Source of the DNA: Chloroflexota bacterium
Lineage (GTDB): Bacteria > Chloroflexota > Anaerolineae > Aggregatilineales > Ch27
Direction: 5' to 3'
Assembly (NCBI GenBank): GCA_019873685.1
Contig: JAIOAT010000044.1
Span: forward strand, 1-32,400
Length of the DNA stretch: 32,400 bases
Under the pieces are notes generated by a model. That model was not told the origin of the DNA and ran no database searches. It worked only from the letters and a program-made list of their open reading frames with translations. The first letter of the stretch is position 1. Each line of letters opens with the position of its first letter. This document shows, one piece after another, positions 15,249 to 23,450 of this stretch. The position numbers were made by a program, and so were the translations under genes.

Positions 15249-15277
15249 TTGCCCTCTCCCCGCGCAGGCGGTATAGT
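15249..15277 (+). promoter_or_regulatory. Sigma-70-type promoter of the glycosyltransferase-kinase unit
   Basis: TTGCCC (15249-15254) and TATAGT (15272-15277) are separated by 17 bases. Transcription would begin near 15284, just ahead of the GGAGG (15295-15299) and the ATG at 15310. The -35 word and spacing match the promoter at 8669-8697. Confidence 0.6.
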
Positions 15278-15309
15278 TCCCGCGCTGAACGACTGGAGGT
15301 GCATAACGC

Positions 15310-17742
15310 ATGGTTGGCGATTGGTTGCTGCCCACTCTGGCGATCCTGCCCGTGATGATCGGCGTCCTGCTGGCGGTGGGCGTCCCCTGGGCGCTGGTTG
15401 TCCTGCCCCGCCAGGACTGGGCCGATCGGGTTATGGTCGGGACGGTTGGCCTGGCGCTGGGCGCGATGGGCCTGACTACCGCCATGTTCCTGCTGGGCAC
15501 TTTCGGGACGATCACGCTGGCCGGGAGTCTACTCAGCGGCGCGGCGCTGGCGCTGACCGGCGCGGCGGCAGCCCGCTGGCGGGCGCGGCGGGAGCCACTC
15601 CCGGAGGAGAGGGGCGGGCCGGGATTCCCGCTGGCGAACTGGGAACGGCTGATCCTGGCCGGTCTGCTTGTTGGCCTGATCCTGCGGGTAATCCGCGTGG
15701 CCTACTGGCCTTTCGCCGCCTATGACGCCCTGTGGGTCTATGGCTATAACGCCCGCGTCTTCACCCTCAGCGGCCAGATTCCGGCCAGCATGGACTACTA
15801 CCCGCAGCTGTTGCCGCTGCTTTACACCTTCGGGCAGATGCTCTGGGGCGGGATCAACGATCACGCCGCCCGCGCTGCCATCCCGATCATGGCGCTGGGC
15901 AGTTTTGGCGCGGCTTACCTGCTGGGGGCGCGGCTGGCGGGTCACCGCGCCGGGCTGTTGACCGCCGCCCTGTGGGCGTTCTTTCCGCCTCATGTTGACT
16001 GGTCGCGCTTTGGCGACCTGGAAGTTCCCCTGACGTTCTATTTCACACTGGCAGCGTTATTCATGTTGCTGGCCTGGCGGGCGGAAGGCGGGCGGGCCTG
16101 GCGCTACGCGGCGACCGCCGGGTTGATGCTGGCCGGCGGCATGTGGACCAAGCCCACCGCCGGGGCGCTTGTGTGGGGCTTCGGGCTGCTGTGGCTGCTG
16201 GACATCGCTCGCACCCGGCTGGATCGCGCCCGGCTGTGGCGGAACTTCCGCCTGATCGCTGTCGCCGGGGTCTTCAGCGCACCGATCGGGGGGATGTGGT
16301 ACATCCGCAACCTGTTGCTGGGCCACCCGGCGCTGGTCTTCCCCCCGGCCTACTGGCTAACCCAGGCCCAGCGCAGCGGACGACAGCTTACCCTGCCGTT
16401 GATCGCCCTGACCCTGCTAGCAGCGATCCTGCTGCTGAGCCGGGAAGGGCCGCGCGTCAGCAGGCGGCTGCTCATCCCCGGACTGTTGCTGATGATCGGC
16501 GGCGCCCTGCCTTCCGCGGGGCTGGGAGGGCTGCCAACGCACCGCCTGACGCTCCCGGAGATCGGCCTGCTGCTGGTCGGGCTGGCGCTCTACACAGCGG
16601 GCGTAATCCGCTGGTGGCGGGACGGGGGCGGCGCACTGGCTGACCGCGGGGCGCTGGCGCAGGCCGCCGAGGTGCTGGCGTTGCTGCTGCCCTACTGGGT
16701 GACCTGGTTCTGGTCGTATTCCTACCATCCGCGCCTGGCCTTTGCCATCACCGTGCTGCAGCTGTTCCTGATTGCGCGGCTGCTGCTGGCGCTGGCTGCG
16801 CGGCTGGCAGGGCGACTGACTCCGGCGCGGGGGCGGGCGCTGGCGAACGCGGCCCTGCTGGCGCTGATCGTGCCCGGCCTGGTCGGGACAATGAGCGATG
16901 TCGTGCCCTACTGGATTGAGGGCAGGCTCCAGACGGACGATGACAAACAACTGGCCTCCAACTATGCCCTGATGCGGACGGTCAATGTGCTGCGCCAGGA
17001 GATCGCGGCCAGCGAGCGCCCGGTCAAGATCGTGGCCCCCGGCAACCTGCGGCTGCCGTTCTTCTTCCCCGATCTGCCGGTGATCACCGATCCGGTCACC
17101 GACCTGCATGTCCTGGATGATGGCGTCACCCACTTCATTGATGGCTTTGAGGCGCAGAATGCCTACAACGCCAGCGGGCAGGGCGTGAACCCCGTGCGGG
17201 GGGCGATGGGCTTGCCCCGGCTGGCGCAGTTGCTGGCCCACGAATGGGATGGCGATTTCTATTACGACATCTATCGGGTTGACACCGCAGCCCGTTTTAG
17301 CGAGCCAGAGTATAATGGGGTGCTACCGGAACGCGTCGTCTACCCGGGGTTCGCGGAGGTGCTCGGCTTCGCGGTCACCGGGCGTGACTTCTGGCCGGGC
17401 CGCCGCATTGTTCTCAACATCTACTTCCATGTCCTGGGGCGTGTCGATACTGACTACACCATCTACCTGCACGTCACCGATGGCGAGCGCCTGTTAGCCA
17501 CCTGGGATCATATGCCCGGCCAGAACAAGTATGTCACCTCGCTGTGGGAGCCGGGCGAATACATCGAAGACCAGCTCTGGGTAGAACTGGGCGACGATGT
17601 GCCGGTCGGTACTTACTCGGTCGTCATGGGCCTGTATAATTACGAGACAGGCGAGCGTTTGCCGGTGCAGGTTGGCAACGAGACAACCGACGGTTTCGTG
17701 CTGATTGACATGATCCGCAAGCTGGCGGGGCCGCCGGGGTGA
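15310..17742 (+). CDS. GT39-like membrane glycosyltransferase
   Basis: An 810-residue polytopic protein of the dolichyl/polyprenyl-phosphate sugar transferase type (ArnT/PMT-like, GT-C fold). After three or four helices, the first extracytoplasmic loop has AAYDALWVYGYNARVF (136-151) with an Asp at 139, the position where GT-C enzymes carry their catalytic acidic residue, and YYPQLLPLLYTFGQ follows. DWSRFGDLEVPLTFY (230-244) fits the second acidic loop. About a dozen hydrophobic segments extend to roughly residue 525. The final 270 or so residues are soluble and should face outside; they contain beta-rich stretches such as IVLNIYFHVLG and YTIYLHVTDGE. The protein probably transfers a lipid-linked sugar to a surface acceptor; donor and acceptor are unknown. 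Start is supported by GGAGG ten bases upstream. The kinase gene follows with little space. Confidence 0.82.
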   Translation: MVGDWLLPTLAILPVMIGVLLAVGVPWALVVLPRQDWADRVMVGTVGLALGAMGLTTAMFLLGTFGTITLAGSLLSGAALALTGAAAARWRARREPLPEERGGPGFPLANWERLILAGLLVGLILRVIRVAYWPFAAYDALWVYGYNARVFTLSGQIPASMDYYPQLLPLLYTFGQMLWGGINDHAARAAIPIMALGSFGAAYLLGARLAGHRAGLLTAALWAFFPPHVDWSRFGDLEVPLTFYFTLAALFMLLAWRAEGGRAWRYAATAGLMLAGGMWTKPTAGALVWGFGLLWLLDIARTRLDRARLWRNFRLIAVAGVFSAPIGGMWYIRNLLLGHPALVFPPAYWLTQAQRSGRQLTLPLIALTLLAAILLLSREGPRVSRRLLIPGLLLMIGGALPSAGLGGLPTHRLTLPEIGLLLVGLALYTAGVIRWWRDGGGALADRGALAQAAEVLALLLPYWVTWFWSYSYHPRLAFAITVLQLFLIARLLLALAARLAGRLTPARGRALANAALLALIVPGLVGTMSDVVPYWIEGRLQTDDDKQLASNYALMRTVNVLRQEIAASERPVKIVAPGNLRLPFFFPDLPVITDPVTDLHVLDDGVTHFIDGFEAQNAYNASGQGVNPVRGAMGLPRLAQLLAHEWDGDFYYDIYRVDTAARFSEPEYNGVLPERVVYPGFAEVLGFAVTGRDFWPGRRIVLNIYFHVLGRVDTDYTIYLHVTDGERLLATWDHMPGQNKYVTSLWEPGEYIEDQLWVELGDDVPVGTYSVVMGLYNYETGERLPVQVGNETTDGFVLIDMIRKLAGPPG

Positions 17743-17808
17743 GTGCGGCGCGGCATTCCCGCCCGGTGTGCCATACGCCCTGGAGGCGGGATTACCGCCG
17801 GACAATTC

Positions 17809-20439
17809 ATGAGCCTGGATCACTATCTGCATCCCCATTCCCTGTCATTGCTGATCGGCGTTGGTTTGCTGCTGCTCAGCGCCGCCCTGACCTGGCGTCG
17901 CCGGGCGGGCGCCACCGGACGGACTTTTGTGGCGCTGATGCTGCTGGCCGCCGCCTGGCTGGCCAGCTACGCCCTGGAACTTGACGCTACCACAGCGGCA
18001 GCCGTCATAACATGGCACTCCGCCCGCGCAATCACGGCCATGCTGATGCTGGTCGTGTGGATGGTCTTTGTGCTGGCCTTCGCCGGGTACCGCATCTGGC
18101 GTCATCCGGCCATCTTGGGCGCGTTTCTGGCCTTTTCCGCGCTCACGCTGGCGCTGATGCTGACCAACGACCAGCACCACCTTTTTTGGGAATCCATTAC
18201 CGTCCAAGATAGCGGAAACGCGCAGATCATCGTCCACACGCCTGGCGTCTGGGTGTGGCTATGCACCACGCTCGGGCTGGGGCTGGGGGTGGTCTCCATC
18301 ACCATCCTGCTACAGACCTTTCGGCGCTCACCACAGATGACGCGGGGGCAACTCGCGGCCTTGCTGCTGATCTGGTTGCCGCCGACCGCCGTCATGGTGC
18401 TGCACATCCTGAACATCCCTGCCGGCGTCCTGGCTGAATTGACGCCTTATGTGCTGGGCGGCAGTGCGTTGTTGCTCGTCTGGAGCCTGTACGCGCAGGA
18501 CATCTTCGCCATCTCCCATACGACCTACGATCACATCGTCGCCAGCATGGACGACGGCGTGATCGTCCTGGATACCGACAACACCATAGTCAGCATCAAC
18601 CCCGCCGCGCTGGCCCTAGTTAATACCCTCACCCTGGATTCGGTTGGCCAGTCGATCGAATGTGTCTTCCAGGGCATGCCGGAACTGCTGGCCCGTTCCC
18701 GCGACGTGCGCAGTGTCCACACCGAGATCACCCTGCCGCTGGATACCGGTGTGCGTCACTTTGACCTGCGCATTTCGCCGCTGGAAGATCCGCGCGGGCG
18801 GCTGACCGGGCGGGTGATCGTCCTGCGCGACATCACCGCCCAGGTGGAGGCGGAGGCGCAACTGCGCACACTTTCCCGCGCTGTGGAGCAGAGCGGCAGC
18901 ATCATTATCATCACCAACACCCGCGGTGAAATCGAGTACGTCAACCCGGCGTTCACGGCGGTCACCGGCTATACTGCCGCCGAGGCCCTGCACCAGAATC
19001 CGCGCCTGTTACGCTCCGGCGAGTCGCCGCCGGAGGTTTACGAGGAGCTGTGGCGCAGGCTGACCAGCGGCCGGGAGTGGCGCGGTGAGTTCCATAACCG
19101 CAAGAAGAACGGCCAGCTTTACTGGGCGCAGGCCGTGATCTCTCCGGTGCTGGACGCTGAAGGGAACATCACCCACTTTGTGGCCGTCCAGGATGACATC
19201 ACCCGCCAGAAAGAAGTCGCCGAGCAGGAGCGCCGCCAGCGCCTGCTGGCTGAGGCGCTACGCGACAACGCCGAGGCGCTCAACAGCACGCTTGACGGCG
19301 AAGAGATGCTCAGGCATGTGCTGGAAAACGCCGTGCGGGCCGTCTTCACCACGTACGATCTGGCCAGCATCCTGCTGATCGAAAACGGAATCGCCCGCCT
19401 GGTGCGCCAGCATCGCGCTCCCGGCAGCGATGTCCCCCTCCGTGAAGTGACCACCTTCCCGGTCAGCGACCTGCCATCGCTGCAACAGGTCTGCGCAACT
19501 GGCCAGCCCGCGCTCATCGCGGATGCACACACCCATCCCGGCTGGCGGCGGTTGCCCGGCAGCGATTGGATCCGCTCCTGCGTCTGCGTGCCCATCCGCC
19601 TGGAGGATCGCGTCGTCGGCATCCTTAACCTGAGCGCCAGCCAGCCGGGCGCCTTTGACCAGGAAACAGTCGAGCACCTGCGGGCCTTTGCCAACCAGGC
19701 GGCCATCGCGCTCGCTAACGTCCGTTCCTTTGCCACCATCCAGCGATACGCGGCAGAACTGGAAGCCCGCAACCGCGAACTGGATTCCTTCGGCCATACG
19801 GTCGCCCACGATCTGCGCAGCCCGCTGGGCCTGATCCTGGGCTACCTGGGCCTGGCCGCCGAGGAAGACCTGACGCCGGATGTCCGCCAGTACATCGAAG
19901 AAGCGATCGGCGCGGCGCACAAGATGAATGGCATGATCGAGGCGCTGTTGCTGCTGGCGCAGGTGCGCAATGGGGCGGAAGTGCGCAGTGAAGTCAACCT
20001 GAATGATGTCGTCGGGGCAGCCATTGATCGCTTCCACATCCAGATCGCGGAGCGCGGCATCCAGGTTGATGTGCAGCCGGATCTGCCGAAGGCGCTCGGT
20101 TACGCCCCCTGGGTCGAAGAAGTGCTGGCCAACCTGATCAGCAACGCGATCAAGTACATCGGGCGAGAAAACACCGCCCCGCACATCACCGTGCGCGCCT
20201 TCCGCACCGGGGAGATGATCCGTTGCGAGGTACAGGACAACGGCGTGGGGATCAGCCCGGAAGACCAAAGGCGGTTGTTTGAGATGTTCGCCCGCTTTCA
20301 TAAGCGCGAAGCGCAGGGCTTTGGGCTGGGGCTATCCATTGTGCTGCGCATCGTGACCAAGATGGGTGGGCAGGTTGGCGTGGAAAGCGAGCCGGGTCAG
20401 GGCAGCACATTCTGGTTCACCCTGCCTGCGGCAGGGTAG
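17809..20439 (+). CDS. Hybrid-input sensor histidine kinase (7TM-PAS-PAS-GAF-HisKA-HATPase)
   Basis: An 876-residue membrane sensor. Residues 1-230 contain seven hydrophobic helices of the 7TM sensor type. PAS 1 covers about 240-345 (MDDGVIVLDTDNTIVSINPA) and PAS 2 about 354-465 (GEIEYVNPAFTAVTGYT, ending VQDDIT). GAF follows at about 490-640 (CVCVPIRLEDRVVGILNLSA). The dimerisation/phosphoacceptor motif is GHTVAHDLRSPLG (662-674) with His 667. The ATPase part has the N box VLANLISNAIKYI, DNGVGISPEDQRRLFEMF and GFGLGLSIV. All catalytic residues seen are intact. No response-regulator gene is adjacent, so the partner is elsewhere. A GTG at 17743, right after the preceding stop, would add 22 residues; the ATG at 17809 is preferred because its N-terminus leads straight into the first helix, although its ribosome-binding site is weak. 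Confidence 0.88.
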   Translation: MSLDHYLHPHSLSLLIGVGLLLLSAALTWRRRAGATGRTFVALMLLAAAWLASYALELDATTAAAVITWHSARAITAMLMLVVWMVFVLAFAGYRIWRHPAILGAFLAFSALTLALMLTNDQHHLFWESITVQDSGNAQIIVHTPGVWVWLCTTLGLGLGVVSITILLQTFRRSPQMTRGQLAALLLIWLPPTAVMVLHILNIPAGVLAELTPYVLGGSALLLVWSLYAQDIFAISHTTYDHIVASMDDGVIVLDTDNTIVSINPAALALVNTLTLDSVGQSIECVFQGMPELLARSRDVRSVHTEITLPLDTGVRHFDLRISPLEDPRGRLTGRVIVLRDITAQVEAEAQLRTLSRAVEQSGSIIIITNTRGEIEYVNPAFTAVTGYTAAEALHQNPRLLRSGESPPEVYEELWRRLTSGREWRGEFHNRKKNGQLYWAQAVISPVLDAEGNITHFVAVQDDITRQKEVAEQERRQRLLAEALRDNAEALNSTLDGEEMLRHVLENAVRAVFTTYDLASILLIENGIARLVRQHRAPGSDVPLREVTTFPVSDLPSLQQVCATGQPALIADAHTHPGWRRLPGSDWIRSCVCVPIRLEDRVVGILNLSASQPGAFDQETVEHLRAFANQAAIALANVRSFATIQRYAAELEARNRELDSFGHTVAHDLRSPLGLILGYLGLAAEEDLTPDVRQYIEEAIGAAHKMNGMIEALLLLAQVRNGAEVRSEVNLNDVVGAAIDRFHIQIAERGIQVDVQPDLPKALGYAPWVEEVLANLISNAIKYIGRENTAPHITVRAFRTGEMIRCEVQDNGVGISPEDQRRLFEMFARFHKREAQGFGLGLSIVLRIVTKMGGQVGVESEPGQGSTFWFTLPAAG
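20419..20437 (+). other. Perfect hairpin at the end of the kinase gene
   Basis: ACCCTGCC (20419-20426) and GGCAGGGT (20430-20437) pair over a three-base loop, spanning the last codons. No T-run follows, so it may mark a 3' end or slow read-through only; the role is uncertain. Confidence 0.3.
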
Positions 20440-20444
20440 ACGAA

Positions 20445-20473
20445 TCGACTCCGCCAGCGGTATTCGCTACAAT
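20445..20473 (+). promoter_or_regulatory. Candidate promoter upstream of the nuo cluster
   Basis: TCGACT (20445-20450) and TACAAT (20468-20473) lie 17 bases apart, a fair sigma-70-type match. A second, weaker candidate downstream is TCGGCA (20503-20508) with TAGAAT (20526-20531), also with 17 bases between. Both precede nuoG with leaders of about 95 to 150 bases. Confidence 0.45.
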
Positions 20474-20532
20474 GGTTGCCGGTGTTTGTTTTGGCATGAA
20501 TGTCGGCAAAAATGATGACATCCGTTAGAATA

Positions 20533-20558
20533 AAACCGGCTGGTGCACTGGCCGGTTT
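20533..20558. promoter_or_regulatory. Inverted repeat in the nuo leader, possible operator or leader hairpin
   Basis: AAACCGGC (20533-20540) is the reverse complement of GCCGGTTT (20551-20558), with a GTGCAC palindrome in the 10-base loop. It directly follows the second candidate -10 box, where a repressor site or a 5' mRNA hairpin could lie. No regulator is identified. Confidence 0.35.
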
Positions 20559-20630
20559 GTGTCGGGTGATGGCCGCCGGAGAATGTTCCGCCGGGGCGCC
20601 GCGACCGTTTGGGAAGCAAAAGGCTGACGC

Positions 20631-23213
20631 ATGACAGACAAGATCATCACCATTCATATTGACGGCGTCCCCTATGACGTGCCCGAGGGCATGAACCTGG
20701 TGGACGCAGCCCGTGTGTACGCGGGGGTGGAAATCCCGATCTTTTGCTACCACCCCAAGATGGACGCGGTAGGCATGTGCCGTATGTGCCTGGTGGAGGT
20801 CGGCTTTGAAGTCCGCGACCGGGCCACCGGCGAGCCAGTCCTTAACCCGGACGGCACCCCCCAGGTCCGCTGGGGTCGCAAGCTGGAAACCGGCTGCACC
20901 ACCCTGACCCGCGCCGGTCTGCACATCCGCACCACCACCCCCCAGGTTCAGGAAGCCCGCAAAGATGTCCTGGAATTCCTGCTCAGCAGCCACCCGCTGG
21001 ACTGCCCGATCTGCGACAAGGGCGGCGAGTGCCCGCTGCAGAACCTGACCATGCGCCACGGCCCCGGCACCAGCCGGATGGTCTTCGAAGAGAAGATGCA
21101 CCTGGCCAAGAATGTCCCGCTGGGCGACCTGATCGTGCTTGACCGCGAGCGGTGCATCCAGTGCGCCCGCTGTGTGCGCTTTCAGGCGGAAGTTGTGGGC
21201 GATGACGTGCTGGCCTTCCACGAGCGCGGGCGACGGCTGGAGATCATCACCGTCAGCAATCCGCCCTTTGACACCTACTTCAGCGGCAACACGACCGACA
21301 TCTGCCCGGTGGGCGCGCTGACCAGCGTGGACTTCCGCTTTGGCGCCCGCCCCTGGGAACTACAGGACGTGCCCAGCATCTCGCCGCATGGCCCGGTCGG
21401 CGAAAACATCGTCGCCAGCACGCGCCTGGACCGCGATTCTGGCGGCGTCAAAGTGATCAAGCGCATCCTGCCGCGCCAGAACGAAGCCGTCAACGAAATC
21501 TGGATTTCCGACAAAACCCGCTTTGGCCACCACTTCTCGATGAGTCCCAACCGGCTGCGCACGCCGTTGATCCGCAAGCGTGGCGAGCTGGTTGAAGCTG
21601 GCTGGGATGACGCGATCAAGGCGGCGGGCAAAGCCCTCAAAGAGGCTGGCAGCAGCGTGGGCTTCATCGGCGGGCCGATGATGACCAATGAGGACCTCTT
21701 CGCCCTGCGGGAGCTGGCCGAACTGGTCGGCAGCCAGCGGCTGGGCGTCTGGCCGCCTAACCTGGGCGATCCGCGCCCGGTGGCGGAAGTCGGGCTGGCC
21801 AGCGGCTCGCGGCTGGTGGAGCTGGGCAAAGGCGACGCCGTGCTGGTCATCGCCTCCGACCTGGAGGAAGAAGCCCCGATCTGGTACCTGCAGGCCAAGC
21901 AGGCCCACGATCGTGGGGCAGCGGTGATCGTGGCCAACATGCGCGTCACCAAGCTGGAGCATTACGCCAACGAAGTGATCCGCTTCGGTTTTGGCGGAGC
22001 GGTAGACGTCCTCAACGGTCTCACGGCGGCGGCGCTTGCCGATGACCTGGCCGATCCGGCGGCTCTGGAACGGGCCGAGGGGCTGGCTGCCCTGCGCAAA
22101 GCGCTCAAAGGCAAAGCCGCCCATCAGCAGGCCGCCGCAACACTGGCCAGGGCCAGCAACCTGGTGATCTTCGCCGGGGACGACGGCCTTGACCCGGCGG
22201 GGCACAGCGCCCTGTTGCAGGCGGCGGCTAACTTCCTGATCGTGACCGGGCACGCTGGCCGCCGCAACAACGGCCTGGTGCCGGTCTGGCCGGGGGCCAA
22301 CACCCAGGGCGCTTTTGACCTGGGCTTCAGCGCCGCCGAAACCCGCGCCATGCTGCAGGATCCGCCTGAGGTGCTGGTGATCGCCGGGGCTGATGTGGCG
22401 TACGATCCGGCCTGGGCCGGCGTGCTGAGCCGGAGCACGGTGATCGTGCTCAGCCTGTTCCCTGACGCCACGGTGGCCCGGGCAGCAGTGGCCCTGCCCA
22501 TCCAGAGCTTTGCCGAGCGTGAGGGCACCTTCACCAATGCCCTGCGCCGCGTCCAGCGTTTCTATACGCTGCATGGCCCGGTCGGGCAGAGCCTGCCCGC
22601 CTGGGAGGTGGCGGCCCTGATCGGCCAGCGGCTGGGCGGGCCAAAGCCACGCCATAGCGCCGCGCTGGTGATGAAGGCCATCACGGAAAGCGTCAGCCAG
22701 TACGCGGAGATGAGCTATCCCGCGCTGGCGCAGGTCGAAAAGCAGTTCCCGCCGGTCGGGGAAGCGCCGGGCTTTTATGGCGGTACGGCCAAAGCGCCGA
22801 CCGGCGGCACAGGGCGGCAGTGGCCGTGCCTGGCTGAAGGCGGCGGCAGGCTGCCGCTGCGCCCGGCAGCAGCGCCAGCGCCGGTCAGGGCAGGCGATGG
22901 CGAACTGGTGATCGTGCCGGTGCGCCGCCTGTACGACCGCGCGCCGGAGTTCTACGCCAGCACGCTGATGCATGGCCGCATCCCGCAGCCGTTTGCCGCG
23001 CTCAACAGCGCCGACGCTGCCCGGCTGGGCATCGCCGCCGGTGACTCGATCACGATCACGGTGGCCGGTTCCAGCCTGACCGTCGCTGCCGTGGTGGATG
23101 ATTACGCGCCGGCAGGGGTTGTCCTGGTCCCGCAGCGCCTGAGCGATGACCCGCTGCCGTTTGTCCCGACGGCGGGTGTAGTGGCCAGGGCAGCGATTGC
23201 AGAGGCGGTCTAG
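20631..23213 (+). CDS. nuoG: NADH-quinone oxidoreductase subunit G
   Basis: The 860-residue largest peripheral-arm subunit of complex I carries electrons through iron-sulfur clusters in the cytoplasm. The N-terminal ferredoxin domain supplies a [2Fe-2S] site (Cys 39, 50, 53, 89). His 121 with Cys 125, 128 and 134 forms the N5 motif (HPLDCPICDKGGEC). Cys 175, 178, 181 and 225 bind the next [4Fe-4S] cluster (CIQCARC and ICPVG). At residues 250-259 the sequence ISPHGPVGEN aligns with the place where some bacterial NuoG proteins have the CxxCxxxC motif of cluster N7; all its cysteines are gone. The rest is a molybdopterin-oxidoreductase-like fold without cofactor role, ending with an ADP-binding-like C-terminal part (LNSADAARLGIAAGDSITIT). 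No nuoA-F genes precede it. Confidence 0.95.
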   Translation: MTDKIITIHIDGVPYDVPEGMNLVDAARVYAGVEIPIFCYHPKMDAVGMCRMCLVEVGFEVRDRATGEPVLNPDGTPQVRWGRKLETGCTTLTRAGLHIRTTTPQVQEARKDVLEFLLSSHPLDCPICDKGGECPLQNLTMRHGPGTSRMVFEEKMHLAKNVPLGDLIVLDRERCIQCARCVRFQAEVVGDDVLAFHERGRRLEIITVSNPPFDTYFSGNTTDICPVGALTSVDFRFGARPWELQDVPSISPHGPVGENIVASTRLDRDSGGVKVIKRILPRQNEAVNEIWISDKTRFGHHFSMSPNRLRTPLIRKRGELVEAGWDDAIKAAGKALKEAGSSVGFIGGPMMTNEDLFALRELAELVGSQRLGVWPPNLGDPRPVAEVGLASGSRLVELGKGDAVLVIASDLEEEAPIWYLQAKQAHDRGAAVIVANMRVTKLEHYANEVIRFGFGGAVDVLNGLTAAALADDLADPAALERAEGLAALRKALKGKAAHQQAAATLARASNLVIFAGDDGLDPAGHSALLQAAANFLIVTGHAGRRNNGLVPVWPGANTQGAFDLGFSAAETRAMLQDPPEVLVIAGADVAYDPAWAGVLSRSTVIVLSLFPDATVARAAVALPIQSFAEREGTFTNALRRVQRFYTLHGPVGQSLPAWEVAALIGQRLGGPKPRHSAALVMKAITESVSQYAEMSYPALAQVEKQFPPVGEAPGFYGGTAKAPTGGTGRQWPCLAEGGGRLPLRPAAAPAPVRAGDGELVIVPVRRLYDRAPEFYASTLMHGRIPQPFAALNSADAARLGIAAGDSITITVAGSSLTVAAVVDDYAPAGVVLVPQRLSDDPLPFVPTAGVVARAAIAEAV

Positions 23214-23450
23214 CGACGCCGGACGGATGACCAGTGCGGCATCCGGCGCGGTCAGGCCCAACAGGGCATAGTCTGCCGGTCTTCGGCGTCGTCCGATGGC
23301 CGGTATAGTACATGAACAGGTGAACCGGGAATCCCCGGAGACAGGCGCCCGCTGGCGACGGCAAGCCAGCCGGTGCGCCGGAGCGGGCATTCGGCTTCCA
23401 GCCGGTGCGGAACGCTGGCTGCTGATCGCTTTTGCGAGAGGACTGCGCCC

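Noticed and set aside
23214-23310. Possible second DUF123/GIY-YIG remnant on the minus strand (words YALL and LVI, resembling 232-300)
   Set aside because: The similarity is short, the order of motifs does not follow the family, and the GSA/RARL parts are missing, so it is probably chance.
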